Virus record (IMG/VR): IMGVR_UViG_3300031331_000004
Location: 1-40,718 of that record
Origin: a virus
Length of the DNA: 40,718 nucleotides
Strand: one strand, 5' to 3'
Positions 1 through 8,319 of the stretch are shown one piece after another (positions within the stretch are counted from its first letter, which is position 1; the number at the start of each line of letters is the position of its first letter). Position numbers and translations under genes: made by a program. The notes under the pieces were generated by a model that saw nothing but the letters and a program-made list of their open reading frames with translations, had not been told where the DNA came from and did not search any database.

Positions 1-127
1 TTGCAAGCTCGGATGAGGACAAGCTCCTCGTTAGGCAAGTTAGAACATCGGTCACGATCCCAGAGGATGTCGAACAGTGGATCATGCAGCGCGTCAAGCG
101 GCATTTCGACAACAGGGATGCGCTTCT
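1..127. repeat. 127-bp direct terminal repeat, left copy
   Basis: Bases 1-127 are identical to 40592-40718. The repeat lies inside a coding gene and restores its frame exactly when the ends are joined. This fits an assembler k-mer overlap on a circular or circularly permuted genome better than a biological end repeat. Confidence 0.95.
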
Positions 128-245
128 CTCGGAGAACATTACCGGAAAAAGTGTCAAGATGTGGATCTCGATGAAGTCGGAAGAAGCGGGGATGGTTGAC
201 AATTTTGACCTCCTTTCGCACTACATATTGTTACCAGGACCATAA
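1..245 (+). CDS. gp6-like head-tail connector, C-terminal part (gene wraps around the contig end)
   Basis: This is the end of the gene that starts at 40123. The first complete codon in frame is at base 3 and the stop TAA is at 243-245. Joined across the 127-bp overlap the protein has about 237 residues. This part holds the last helices of the connector fold, with the PEDVEQWIMQRVKRHF and NRDALL segments typical of HK97 gp6-like proteins. Such proteins form the ring under the portal. The next gene is the head-closure protein, which is the expected neck order. There is no start codon here because the gene is cut by linearisation of a circular map. Confidence 0.85.
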   Translation, partial: ASSDEDKLLVRQVRTSVTIPEDVEQWIMQRVKRHFDNRDALLSENITGKSVKMWISMKSEEAGMVDNFDLLSHYILLPGP

Positions 246-264
246 GGATTATGTGGTGATCTAA

Positions 265-609
265 GTGCGCGACCGTATACGGATAGAGACTGGATCGAAA
301 GTACCTTCGCCGGCGGGCGGGACTGTATGGACACCCGTATCGTCCATTACCCGCTGCGCTGAGGCAGTGTCGGTTTCTGCTGCGGCCCGTGAGCGTTATC
401 AATCGATTGACAAGGTAATCGAGTATGAATTCCAGTTTCGCGGTAGACCGACGATCACCATGCAGGGAACACGGTTTGTATGGGTAACCAACGGGCACCC
501 GAACGTGCTCAAGATTTACGTTCCGGTAGCCCCAGCGGAGAATAGGGATGGAGTTGGACGATATACAACGGTGCTTGTGAGTGGTACGGGGGAGGTTGCA
601 GATGAGTAA
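265..609 (+). CDS. Head closure / head-tail joining protein (Phage_H_T_join type)
   Basis: A 114-residue protein of the SPP1 gp16 / HK97 gp7-like adaptor family, which plugs the connector and forms the interface to the tail. The family signature is visible: a basic start (MRDRIRIE), then GGTVWTPV near residue 20, then an alpha-beta segment with RERYQ and a C-terminal strand. The start is GTG, because an in-frame TAA lies directly before it. GGTGATC at 255-261 can pair with the extreme 3' end of 16S rRNA and places the start correctly. Its gene follows the gp6-like connector and overlaps the next gene by 8 bases. Confidence 0.75.
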   Translation: MRDRIRIETGSKVPSPAGGTVWTPVSSITRCAEAVSVSAAARERYQSIDKVIEYEFQFRGRPTITMQGTRFVWVTNGHPNVLKIYVPVAPAENRDGVGRYTTVLVSGTGEVADE

Positions 610-997
610 GGTGTTTGTCTCCTATCTTCCGGTGATATTACCGATGATCGAGGTTGCATCCCGTAAGGCGTTACTTGCCGCCTGCAACGAAGGGCGTAAC
701 CAGGTAGACAATAACCTATCAGGGTTACGCACTGGCCGGACGTATAAGGTGCCAGGAACACAACGGACTTACATAGCATCAGCGCCAGGTGAGTATCCGG
801 CGGTGCGGCTTGGCGATCTTAAAGGAAGCGTCCGCGCAGTCGTCAAAGGCGATAAGGGATACATCGGCTCTGATGAGGAATATGCGTTGCCACTTGAGAA
901 GAAGGCGTCGAGTAAAGGTGGGCGTCCGTGGCTCAAGCCGTCCTTGGATCAAGCGAGACCAAAAATGTTACGTGAGCTTGCTAAGAGGTGGTTCTAA
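602..997 (+). CDS. HK97 gp10-like tail completion protein
   Basis: A 131-residue protein placed between head closure and the tail-terminator candidate. The family pattern is clear: RTGRTYKV near residue 35, then APGEYPAVRLGDLKGS, then IGSDEEYALPLE, then RPWLKPSL and a helical C-terminus. Proteins of this family sit at the head-tail interface or act in tail completion. ATG at 602 is preferred because GGGGGAGG at 588-595 is correctly spaced. An in-frame GTG at 581 lies further upstream and lacks this spacing. The stop overlaps the next ATG (TAATG). Confidence 0.75.
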   Translation: MSKVFVSYLPVILPMIEVASRKALLAACNEGRNQVDNNLSGLRTGRTYKVPGTQRTYIASAPGEYPAVRLGDLKGSVRAVVKGDKGYIGSDEEYALPLEKKASSKGGRPWLKPSLDQARPKMLRELAKRWF

Positions 998-1443
998 TGC
1001 CGCTTGAGACGGGACAGGCAACAAGGAAGTCTATCGCTACTCGCATTACGACCGATGAGACGATGATAAGCGTATTCAGCCACGACAGTCTTGTATGGTT
1101 ATACGATATCGAGGCAGACAGTAATCCTGGTATGCCCTATATGGTGGATCGGCTTATGGTCAACGGTATCTTCGTTGGCACACACGACTACTACTTGGAT
1201 CTGTACGATTATAACCTTGATGGCAACCCTGCTCGTATAGGGTTGGCTTTAGACCAGCTGAAGATTCTATTGCACGGATGGCAGATAACAACTGCTGAGG
1301 ATGAAATTGGTGGCGGCGTAATGGAAGCACGGGATTATGGGTGGGGATGGATACCCACGGGCGATTCAAAGGTTATGCACTACGCGACTCACTGGGCTGT
1401 ACGGTTCGGAGCGACGCGCGATATAACAAATATCTTAGCTTAA
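997..1443 (+). CDS. Probable tail terminator protein
   Basis: A 148-residue protein with no motif I recognise strongly. It lies between the gp10-like protein and the tail tube, where siphoviruses keep the tail terminator (lambda gpU-like, DUF3168-like) that caps the growing tube. The sequence alternates short strands and helices (LVWLYDIEADS, LDQLKILLHGW, WAVRFGATRDI), which suits that small alpha-beta fold. Its ATG overlaps the previous stop (TAATG), so it is probably translationally coupled. The function rests on position, so it could be another neck protein. Confidence 0.5.
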   Translation: MPLETGQATRKSIATRITTDETMISVFSHDSLVWLYDIEADSNPGMPYMVDRLMVNGIFVGTHDYYLDLYDYNLDGNPARIGLALDQLKILLHGWQITTAEDEIGGGVMEARDYGWGWIPTGDSKVMHYATHWAVRFGATRDITNILA

Positions 1444-1456
1444 GGAGTGATTCAGA

Positions 1457-2575
1457 ATGGGAACGCACAGAGCAGGAATAACCGCTGCGGCGGTGAACAA
1501 GTATTTACGGGGTGGAGGCCCTTTGTATAAGGATTTCACGGACTTAGATAATCCAGGTACGCTCCTTGGTGAAACGAAGGGTGGAGTGAGCTTTTCTTAT
1601 GGCTTGAGCTTCCACGACGTTGAGCCGGACGGGGCGATGGGGCTTATCATCGGACATAGGCAGATCGACAAGATTATACCGACGCTTGCGGCAAGTCTAC
1701 TGGAGCATTCAGTAAACCACTATCTGTGGCACCTTCCTGGTGCGAATAGCGATGATCAAGCACCGACGGGAGTCAAGGGCGAATACATTGGGGTTGGAAC
1801 CGAGGTCGATGTTGGTGTTGCCCCAGCAGGGACACCTAGTATCGACGAGAGCACGCTTGAGGTGTGGCGAACGCCTGCGGCGTTGGGTTCGGGGGTGAAA
1901 TTGACACTAGCTACGGACTACAACATAGTCGATCAAATCACCTTGGCATCGGTTGTGAATGGTGACACGGTAACGATTGGCGGGGTGGAGTTTACCGCTC
2001 ACACTGATACGACGACCCCTGCAGATCGGGAATTTGCTATCGATGGAACTGACACGGAAGACGCTGTTGAGCTAGTTTCACTTATCAACAATGCGACCTA
2101 TGGAGTAACAGGAGTCACGGCTACCTCAGCATTAGGCGTTGTCTCCCTTTCACGGGCAACTTCAGGGACGAAGAATACTATCACTCAGACTGGCGACACT
2201 ATGACGATGGCATATCAAGTTGTTCTTGCTACCGCGGGTGGTGCTGTTCTTGATGGTGACTTCATCACCGTATTCTACGTCTACGATGCGACGGCCTCGG
2301 ATGACACGTTTACGATCATCAAGCCAGGGCAGATCGCGGCGGCGGACCACCTAACAAATATCGCACTGTTGTGCGAGGTATCAGAGGTGGGCCAGACCTA
2401 TCCGATCATCTTCATCATTAAGAATCCATTGAGCGAGCCTGATACGATTGAGATTCCAGGTGAACGGCTTGGTGAGACATTACTCAAGACAACCTGGAAG
2501 GGCTACTTTGATCCAGCGGACGGGCTTGACCTAGCGAACGCTCCGGTTGAGCTTTGGGTTCCGTATGGAATATAG
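1457..2575 (+). CDS. Major tail (tube) protein with an extra beta domain
   Basis: A 372-residue protein just before the chaperone and tape measure genes, which is the standard place for the tail tube. AGGAGTGA at 1442-1449 precedes the ATG. The N-terminal part (GETKGGVSFSYGLSFHDVEP, then GLIIGHRQIDKIIPTLAASL) and the C-terminal part (GETLLKTTWKGYFDP) look like the tube domain. Between about residues 165 and 250 there is a distinct block with VNGDTVTIGGVEFTAH, GTDTEDAVELVSLINN, YGVTGVTAT and VVSLSR. Recognisable versions of this block occur in the connector and in the 253-residue protein after the capsid. The family call is from gene order plus composition. Confidence 0.75.
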   Translation: MGTHRAGITAAAVNKYLRGGGPLYKDFTDLDNPGTLLGETKGGVSFSYGLSFHDVEPDGAMGLIIGHRQIDKIIPTLAASLLEHSVNHYLWHLPGANSDDQAPTGVKGEYIGVGTEVDVGVAPAGTPSIDESTLEVWRTPAALGSGVKLTLATDYNIVDQITLASVVNGDTVTIGGVEFTAHTDTTTPADREFAIDGTDTEDAVELVSLINNATYGVTGVTATSALGVVSLSRATSGTKNTITQTGDTMTMAYQVVLATAGGAVLDGDFITVFYVYDATASDDTFTIIKPGQIAAADHLTNIALLCEVSEVGQTYPIIFIIKNPLSEPDTIEIPGERLGETLLKTTWKGYFDPADGLDLANAPVELWVPYGI

Positions 2576-2583
2576 GGGGATAG

Positions 2584-3177
2584 ATGACTGAGAAAGAAAC
2601 GAGCGGCGCGGGGCCTATGACCTGGGTCCCGCCCGTGCTAGACATTGTGGGTGTAGAGCGTAAGGTAAGTCGGCTTGGGCTTCCGCAGATTGGATATCTG
2701 GCAAAGATTTACGCTGCCGCTTCATCCCTTGCGAACCGTGCTGCCATGCTACAAGCGATCAACGATCCTACGATACTTGGAACGTTTTTGATCGATGCCT
2801 GTGTTGTAGCCTTCGATGAAGTTGTGGAACTACTTGCCAGCGTGATCGGTATGGATCCTGGCGTGTCTGAGAAAAGAATGGCGAAGCTCCGCGAGGAGCA
2901 TGACCGCCGTAATGCGCAGCGTGTTGAACGAGGAGAGGATGCTTTCCCGTGGGTTCCACTTAGTAACGAGGGTACGATCCGCGACCCGAACACATTTCCG
3001 CTTGACGCTATTGTAGACCTCATTGAGGCTGTCATTACACATGATGACGTGATTGCTTTTTTCGACAAGTTCAAACGGATGGCGAAAGGCCCAGCCCTGG
3101 AGAAGCTGATACAGGGTTTGAAAGGGCGATCGACCGGATCGAAGAAAGGTACGGGTGGACGGACGAAGAAGTCCTAG
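2584..3177 (+). CDS. Tail assembly chaperone, zero-frame product (gpG-like)
   Basis: A 197-residue helical protein between the tail tube and the tape measure, the conserved place of the lambda gpG-type chaperone that coats the tape measure during tail assembly. The C-terminus is basic and Gly/Ser/Lys-rich and ends at TAG 3175-3177. The -1 frame is open from 3048, across this stop and on to 3465. It carries a protein-like sequence with no start codon near its beginning, so a gpG-T style frameshift is expected. The heptamer T TTT TTC lies in the correct register at 3057-3063. Confidence 0.75.
   Translation: MTEKETSGAGPMTWVPPVLDIVGVERKVSRLGLPQIGYLAKIYAAASSLANRAAMLQAINDPTILGTFLIDACVVAFDEVVELLASVIGMDPGVSEKRMAKLREEHDRRNAQRVERGEDAFPWVPLSNEGTIRDPNTFPLDAIVDLIEAVITHDDVIAFFDKFKRMAKGPALEKLIQGLKGRSTGSKKGTGGRTKKS
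3057..3063 (+). other. Candidate -1 programmed frameshift site (T TTT TTC)
   Basis: The zero-frame codons are GCT TTT TTC GAC, so the heptamer T TTT TTC fits the canonical X XXY YYZ slippery pattern. Slipping back one base enters the frame that stays open to 3465. No other heptamer before TAG 3175 fits as well. GGT TTG AAA GGG near 3116 is a weaker alternative. Confidence 0.55.
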
Positions 3178-3467
3178 CGTTACCGTACTCGCGGCTCTTA
3201 CAGCTAATACGGGTAACACGAGAGGCTGTCAGAAGTGACCGCCAACGGGAAGCAATATGGAGTTACAGAGCAAGCCCGCCAACAGTAGGCGAAGGGGAAA
3301 ACAGAACGGTAGTGCCGCTCAATAATTGGCTTGTGCAGCTTGGGCTTGGTGAGGAAGTAGAAGAGAAGGGGCGCACGTTGACCGACGAAGACATCAAGCG
3401 AGCATTCTCGCGGGGTGTAAGGAAGATAGCGGTGCTTCCACCAGGGATGAAGATTAAGGAGAAGTAA
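3063..3467 (+). CDS. gpT-like extension of the tail chaperone, made by -1 frameshift
   Basis: Read from 3063 in the -1 frame, this gives about 134 residues, including FERAIDRIEERYGWTDEEV, LPYSRLLQLIRVTREAV and RQREAIWSYRA, and ends at TAA 3465-3467. The middle and end look like real helical protein. There is no ATG, GTG or TTG in its first 80 codons, so it is unlikely to be made independently. In lambda and many siphoviruses such an extension recruits the tape measure and is made at a few percent of the chaperone. If slippage is at 3057-3063, the fused product would have about 294 residues. The position of the slip is inferred. Confidence 0.7.
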   Translation, partial: RQVQTDGERPSPGEADTGFERAIDRIEERYGWTDEEVLALPYSRLLQLIRVTREAVRSDRQREAIWSYRASPPTVGEGENRTVVPLNNWLVQLGLGEEVEEKGRTLTDEDIKRAFSRGVRKIAVLPPGMKIKEK

Positions 3468-3478
3468 GGTGGTTCAAA

Positions 3479-6400
3479 ATCGAAATCTTTAGATTATTCG
3501 GCACAATTCAAGTAAATAAGGCCAAGGCGATCGCTGACCTGAAGGCCGTCTCTGCGGCGGGTCAGACGCAAGGTAATAAGCTGACGAGCATTTTCAAGGC
3601 AGTTGGAAAGGCCGCCATTGCTGGGTTCGCTATCGTTGCCGCTGCTGGCGCGGGGATCTTCGTTGCTGCGATCAAAAAGGCTGCTGATTACGAACTCGCT
3701 ATGGCGAAGGTCCGGGCGATAACCGGGGCCTCGGCAGATGAGTTTGCCGACTTAACCAGAAAAGCCAAAGAGCTCGGTCTTGAAACCGCACAGACCATGA
3801 CTGATATCGCGGCGGGCATGGAAGCATTCGGGCGGGCTGGGTTTAGTGCAACAGAGATTATCAGCGCGATGGATGGTGCGGTAGCCCTTGCTGAGTCACA
3901 GGTGATGGACCTTGGTGAGGCCGTAGGTATCACAGCAAACATCCTGCGAGGGATGAGGCTTGAGGCGTCGGAGTCGGAGCGTGTCGTCAATGCGCTTGCA
4001 GCAGCGGCCTCATCGTCTAATACAACGGTTAGCTCTCTTGCAGGCTCAATGAAGTATTTCGCGCCGATAATGGCCGACCTGAACATTCCACTCGAAGAAG
4101 GGTTGGCACTTATCGGCAAGCTGGGCGACGCAGGCCTGACAGGGACAATGGCTACCCGTGCTCTTGCAACTGCTTTCACGCGACTTGCCGATCCAACAAC
4201 AGAGATGCAAGAGGTGATGGAAGAACTCAATATTGAGTTCTTTGATGCTCGAGGGAACTTTGTCGGTATAACTCCGATGATCGCTCTGCTTGAGGATCGC
4301 TTCGCAGGCTTAACTCAAGAGCAACGACAGGCAGCCATTTCTACTCTGTTTGGAGCGGAGGCTCTAAAGCACTTCTCAATCCTGTTGGGTGTTGGGGCCG
4401 AAGACATTACCACGTATACAGAAAAGATAACGGGAACAACAAAAGCATTTGACCAACAAGCCGAGATGCTGGACACGCTTTCAGGTCAGTGGCAGATTCT
4501 CAAAGGGTCGGTCGAGCTGTTGCTGGTAACAATCGGAATAGACATGATGCCGATTCTCAAGACTTTTCTAAAGGACCGCATTATCCCCATAGTCAACAAT
4601 ATGACTTCTTGGATCGAGAAGATGGGGGGATTGAAGGGTATCTTTGCCGCGTTGAAGGGCAAGGTCAAGGATTGGGCAAGAGAGCACGAGCCGCTGATCT
4701 CAGCGTTCGTCAGGGCCAAGGACGCGGTGGTGAAGCTATGGAATACGGTGAAGGATGCTTTCCGCGCGATCGGCAAGGCGCTCGGACTGGCGGGTGAGGA
4801 TGCACAAAGCCTTGGAACTACTTTTGTAAACGGCCTGACAGTCGCGGTGAATATCGTAGCGGATTTGCTCGATGTGGTCTCTCGTTTTATTAATTTCCTG
4901 TTGAGGCATAAGGCGTCAACAGTGGCGGCCATATCTGCTATTACCGTGGTGTTCCTTGCTCTCAAGGCGGTACAGATGGCAAAGTGGTTTGCGGCCACTA
5001 TTAGCGGGATGACTCTTTTGAGCGCAATCCTATCACCAGCGGGTTTGTTGGTCATGGGATTAGGTCTCATTACAATTGGTTTCATCGAAGCGCGTAAAGC
5101 CATAACAAGCTATTCAGATGCTCAGAGCGAGGCCGTGGAAGCATCCAAGGATCTGGAGGGGGCATTCTCCGATTTAACGGACAGCGCGGAAGACGTGGAG
5201 AAAGCAGGGGTTATCCTGCAAGGGGGAATCAATCTTGTTGGGTCCAGGTTGGCGGAACTGGTTCAGACCGGAGGGTTGTCGATCATCACACTTCGTGACA
5301 TCACTGACAAGATGGGTGATCTCCGCGAGGAGGTAATGAAGGTTCCTGTCAGCGAAATGGCTCAGGCTTGGGCGGAAGGCGTTAGCGCGATCCTTGGCGA
5401 ATACGAGGAGATTCTGCCTGGGATCGGGTCTATTCTGGATGACCTTGTGGTGAAGTCAGAGGAGAAGGGAGAGGAAGCGGGGGAAGCGCTAACAGAAGGC
5501 GTCGTAAGAACTGTTGAGGAAGGCATACCTGACATAGAGGGAGCAGGGGAAGACACGGGCGAAGCGTATACAGAGGGAGTGGCTACCGGAGTCATGAACG
5601 GATCGGCGCTCATTCTCAAGGCCGAGGAAACGCTTCAAACGGTTTGGGATGCTTTACGTAAAGGCCACCATAAAGATGCGATAGAGGAAGAGAGGACATT
5701 CTGGGATGACTTCGTTGACGTTGTGAAAGACAGCGGAGCCGAGGTTGGAAACGTAATGGCCGATATGTGGGATAGCCTCAAGTCCCTGGCGAAGAGTGCC
5801 TTGGGCGACACGTTGAATGGTATTGTCGATCACTTCCGCGACCAGCGGCGACTAGCGGAGGAACATGCGGACCGGATGCTCGATATAGAGGAAGACTATA
5901 ACCAGGACGCAGCGGATCTTCAGTATACCCGCCAGGACGACTCTAAAGACGCAGAGCTATCCTACCAACGGAGAGTAGAGGATATCGAGAGAAGACACCG
6001 AAGAGAGTTGCAAGGCATAACTGGTGAAGATACAGAGGAACGAGCTCGAATCGAGACCCGCTACCGTGAAGACATGGAAGATGCAACAACGAACTATGCC
6101 CGTCGCAGGGAGGACATTGAGGAAGATTATTCGGACGCAGTTATCGCGCAAGAGAGGCGTCGTGAACAAGCATTAGCAGATGAAAGACAGGAATACAAGG
6201 ACACGCAGAAATCCCTATGGGGGGTACTTGGGGATATGCTGCATGATTTACTTACCGCGTTGCGCGAAGAACTATTTGTAAAGGCGGCGTCTCATGCCGT
6301 GGAAGCGCTTGCGTGGTCTTTCATCCCTCCGTTGTTTTTCCTGAATCCACAGGCGATCGGGCATGCAGCAGCGGCAGCGGCGTTTGCTGCTGGCGGTGCT

Positions 6401-6745
6401 GGCTTAGCAATTGCTGGCTTTGGGGAAGGCGCGGTATTTGAACAGCCGACCATGATCCCTCCGGCGCTTGTTGGTGAGAGTGGATATAAGGAAGCGTTTC
6501 TACCGTTGTCCCCAAGCATATTCGGTGAGATCGGTCAAGGAATCGTTGACGCATTAAGTGTGCCTACACCAGCCCCAGTATTGGTGGGGGCAGGTGGTGG
6601 GACTACGATCAATATGGACTGGCGTGGACTATACGACGGAGCGACGATCAACGTGCGTGACGATCAGGACATCACGCGGATCGCTCGTGAGCACTTTGAT
6701 CTGTTTCGCTCACGGCTACGCAGTAAGGGGAGGGATATCGGATGA
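3479..6745 (+). CDS. Tape measure protein (TP901 type), apparently starting at AUC
   Basis: About 1088 residues, which sets the tail length. At about 0.15 nm per residue that would be roughly 160 nm. The start codons ATG, GTG and TTG are absent in this frame from the stop at 3455 to 3701. ATC at 3479 follows AAGGTGG (3466-3472) with good spacing and gives EIFRLFGTIQVNKAKA, the typical beginning of this family. Next come an Ala/Gly-rich hydrophobic segment (about residues 45-65) and the TP901 core with AADYELAMAKVRAITG and LFGAEALKHF. Hydrophobic segments lie near residues 470-530. A long charged coiled coil (RRLAEEHADRMLDIEEDYN onward) spans about residues 785-910, and an Ala-rich hydrophobic region follows. 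The stop overlaps the Dit start (ATGA). Confidence 0.9.
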   Translation: MEIFRLFGTIQVNKAKAIADLKAVSAAGQTQGNKLTSIFKAVGKAAIAGFAIVAAAGAGIFVAAIKKAADYELAMAKVRAITGASADEFADLTRKAKELGLETAQTMTDIAAGMEAFGRAGFSATEIISAMDGAVALAESQVMDLGEAVGITANILRGMRLEASESERVVNALAAAASSSNTTVSSLAGSMKYFAPIMADLNIPLEEGLALIGKLGDAGLTGTMATRALATAFTRLADPTTEMQEVMEELNIEFFDARGNFVGITPMIALLEDRFAGLTQEQRQAAISTLFGAEALKHFSILLGVGAEDITTYTEKITGTTKAFDQQAEMLDTLSGQWQILKGSVELLLVTIGIDMMPILKTFLKDRIIPIVNNMTSWIEKMGGLKGIFAALKGKVKDWAREHEPLISAFVRAKDAVVKLWNTVKDAFRAIGKALGLAGEDAQSLGTTFVNGLTVAVNIVADLLDVVSRFINFLLRHKASTVAAISAITVVFLALKAVQMAKWFAATISGMTLLSAILSPAGLLVMGLGLITIGFIEARKAITSYSDAQSEAVEASKDLEGAFSDLTDSAEDVEKAGVILQGGINLVGSRLAELVQTGGLSIITLRDITDKMGDLREEVMKVPVSEMAQAWAEGVSAILGEYEEILPGIGSILDDLVVKSEEKGEEAGEALTEGVVRTVEEGIPDIEGAGEDTGEAYTEGVATGVMNGSALILKAEETLQTVWDALRKGHHKDAIEEERTFWDDFVDVVKDSGAEVGNVMADMWDSLKSLAKSALGDTLNGIVDHFRDQRRLAEEHADRMLDIEEDYNQDAADLQYTRQDDSKDAELSYQRRVEDIERRHRRELQGITGEDTEERARIETRYREDMEDATTNYARRREDIEEDYSDAVIAQERRREQALADERQEYKDTQKSLWGVLGDMLHDLLTALREELFVKAASHAVEALAWSFIPPLFFLNPQAIGHAAAAAAFAAGGAGLAIAGFGEGAVFEQPTMIPPALVGESGYKEAFLPLSPSIFGEIGQGIVDALSVPTPAPVLVGAGGGTTINMDWRGLYDGATINVRDDQDITRIAREHFDLFRSRLRSKGRDIG

Positions 6746-7620
6746 GTTCAATTCATCGCTTCACAATAGGCGGCACGGCGGATACGGCGCTTGGGGTAGA
6801 GCTTCTTCCCACTTTCCAAGAGCCAGTGCTTCCCGCCACGCGGGATCGGTCGGTTGAGATTCCTGGGCGACATGGGCGGTATCTGTTCTCTTCGGACCTC
6901 GCGGCGCGAGAGATTGTGCTTGACCTTGTGGTGATTGATTCGACCACGGCGGAGACGTTGCAAAGCCTCTCACGGGCGTTCGCAGCGATCCTCCTCGATC
7001 AGGATGGACACCCGGAAGACGTAACACTGGTATTTACGAAGGAACCATTGAAGACATATACGGTGCGCTACTCAGGTAACATGCCGCTGCAACGCCTTAT
7101 AGGTGGAAGCAAGGGATACTTCTCTCTTCCACTCATTGCAGCGGATCCATTTGCCTACGGAGCAGAGCATACAGATACGGATAACATCATACGGTCGAAC
7201 CAGACAGTGACAGTGGCAAATGCAGGGGATTACAGAACACCCCCAACAATTACAATAGCACTAGGTACAGGTTCAACCGACGTAACGGGGTTTACATTGC
7301 TAACACGACAACTCATTTCCACAGTAGCGGCAAATGGTAGGTTTGGAACAGCTAGATTTGGGACGGTCCGATTTGGTTCGGTCGCGGAAAATACCTACGC
7401 TACGCAGTTTCTTAGCTACTCAGGTACAATCACAGTTGGGGATATACTGGAGATCGACACCGACAATATGACCGTTACGCTCAATGGGGTCAACGCAAGA
7501 GCATTATTCAACGGTACTTTCCCGTTGCTCTATGTGGGAAATAATGAGCTACACTGGAAGGATGAGGACGCGAGTCGTGACGTGGATCTTGTGGTGGTGC
7601 ACAAGCCAAGATACCTATAG
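6742..7620 (+). CDS. Distal tail protein (Dit)
   Basis: A 292-residue protein directly after the tape measure, overlapping it by ATGA. It has the Dit / siphovirus tail component layout. The N-terminal domain contains RSVEIPGRHGRYLFSSDLA, then AREIVLDLVVID, then an SLSRAFAAILLD helix and YTVRYSGNMPLQRL, ending at LPLIAADPFAYG. A beta-sandwich C-terminal domain follows. Dit forms the hexameric ring at the tail end to which the tail-tip proteins attach. GTARFGTVRFGSV at about residues 200-212 is a short internal repeat. Confidence 0.85.
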   Translation: MSSIHRFTIGGTADTALGVELLPTFQEPVLPATRDRSVEIPGRHGRYLFSSDLAAREIVLDLVVIDSTTAETLQSLSRAFAAILLDQDGHPEDVTLVFTKEPLKTYTVRYSGNMPLQRLIGGSKGYFSLPLIAADPFAYGAEHTDTDNIIRSNQTVTVANAGDYRTPPTITIALGTGSTDVTGFTLLTRQLISTVAANGRFGTARFGTVRFGSVAENTYATQFLSYSGTITVGDILEIDTDNMTVTLNGVNARALFNGTFPLLYVGNNELHWKDEDASRDVDLVVVHKPRYL

Positions 7621-7629
7621 GAGAGAGAA

Positions 7630-8304
7630 ATGTATGATCCGAAGAATGAGGTACACACAACTTTAGCTAGTGCATTTGTGCATGGAACAGATGTAACGAT
7701 GGTCCTCACTTCCGCGACGGGCTTCCCCGCGACCGGTAACTATATCCGTATTAGCGGGATAGATACTGATGAAGAGTGGGCCCTGTATGAATACACGGGA
7801 ATCTCAACTAATACGCTAACTGGTTTGACGCCTTGCACCTTGGGAAATGTAGAGAGTACAGCGGCACACACGTTCGGTGTTGGTTCCATAGTAGAGGTAA
7901 TGTTCGTCGCTGAGTACCTGAGGGATCTAGAAAGTGATGCTGTTTTAGACGCTCTTTTCGACGCAAATACAATTCTCAAGGCAGATTCCGACAATACCCC
8001 AGCCGCGTTGACGGTAGCAGAGCAGCGGATAGTGGGGAGAATAACGGCTGGCGTTATCACAGCTCTTACGGCGGCACAGGTGAATACCTTGTTGGCTACT
8101 TTCCTGGCCGATGGTTCCGTAGAGATGACAGGCGCGCTTACACAACAACCACTATCTGCTGACCCTGGCGATCCCGATGCTGGAAACTGGACATTCTGGA
8201 TTAGCGATGGAACTGACAGCTTTGAGGCTGGAGACGTTTGCGTAAAGATAAATGTATTGGGGACAACGAAGACTTTTAGGCTAATCGATTATAGCGCTCA
8301 TTAG
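7630..8304 (+). CDS. Small tail or fibre-associated protein, function unknown
   Basis: A 224-residue acidic protein in the tail-tip cluster with a good ribosome site (AGGAGAGAG). The first 100 residues are beta-type with GTDVTMVLTSATGFPATGNY, IRISGIDTDEEW and YEYTGISTNTLTGLT, resembling small beta domains found in phage fibre and baseplate proteins. The middle is helical (LTAAQVNTLLATFL) and the end is again beta (DGTDSFEAGDVCVKINVLG). It is probably a virion component between Dit and the receptor-binding protein. I do not recognise a named family. Confidence 0.6.
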   Translation: MYDPKNEVHTTLASAFVHGTDVTMVLTSATGFPATGNYIRISGIDTDEEWALYEYTGISTNTLTGLTPCTLGNVESTAAHTFGVGSIVEVMFVAEYLRDLESDAVLDALFDANTILKADSDNTPAALTVAEQRIVGRITAGVITALTAAQVNTLLATFLADGSVEMTGALTQQPLSADPGDPDAGNWTFWISDGTDSFEAGDVCVKINVLGTTKTFRLIDYSAH

Positions 8305-8319
8305 GAGTATAATATAAGC

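Noticed and set aside
581-601. GTG 581 as the start of the gp10-like gene
   Set aside because: GGGGGAGG at 588-595 is positioned for ATG 602, and 581 would lie inside the previous gene with no ribosome site.
3688-4230. A 180-codon open frame on the minus strand within the tape measure gene
   Set aside because: It is opposite a strongly supported coding frame, is Ser/Ala-rich as expected from a mirror frame, and has no ribosome site or neighbours.
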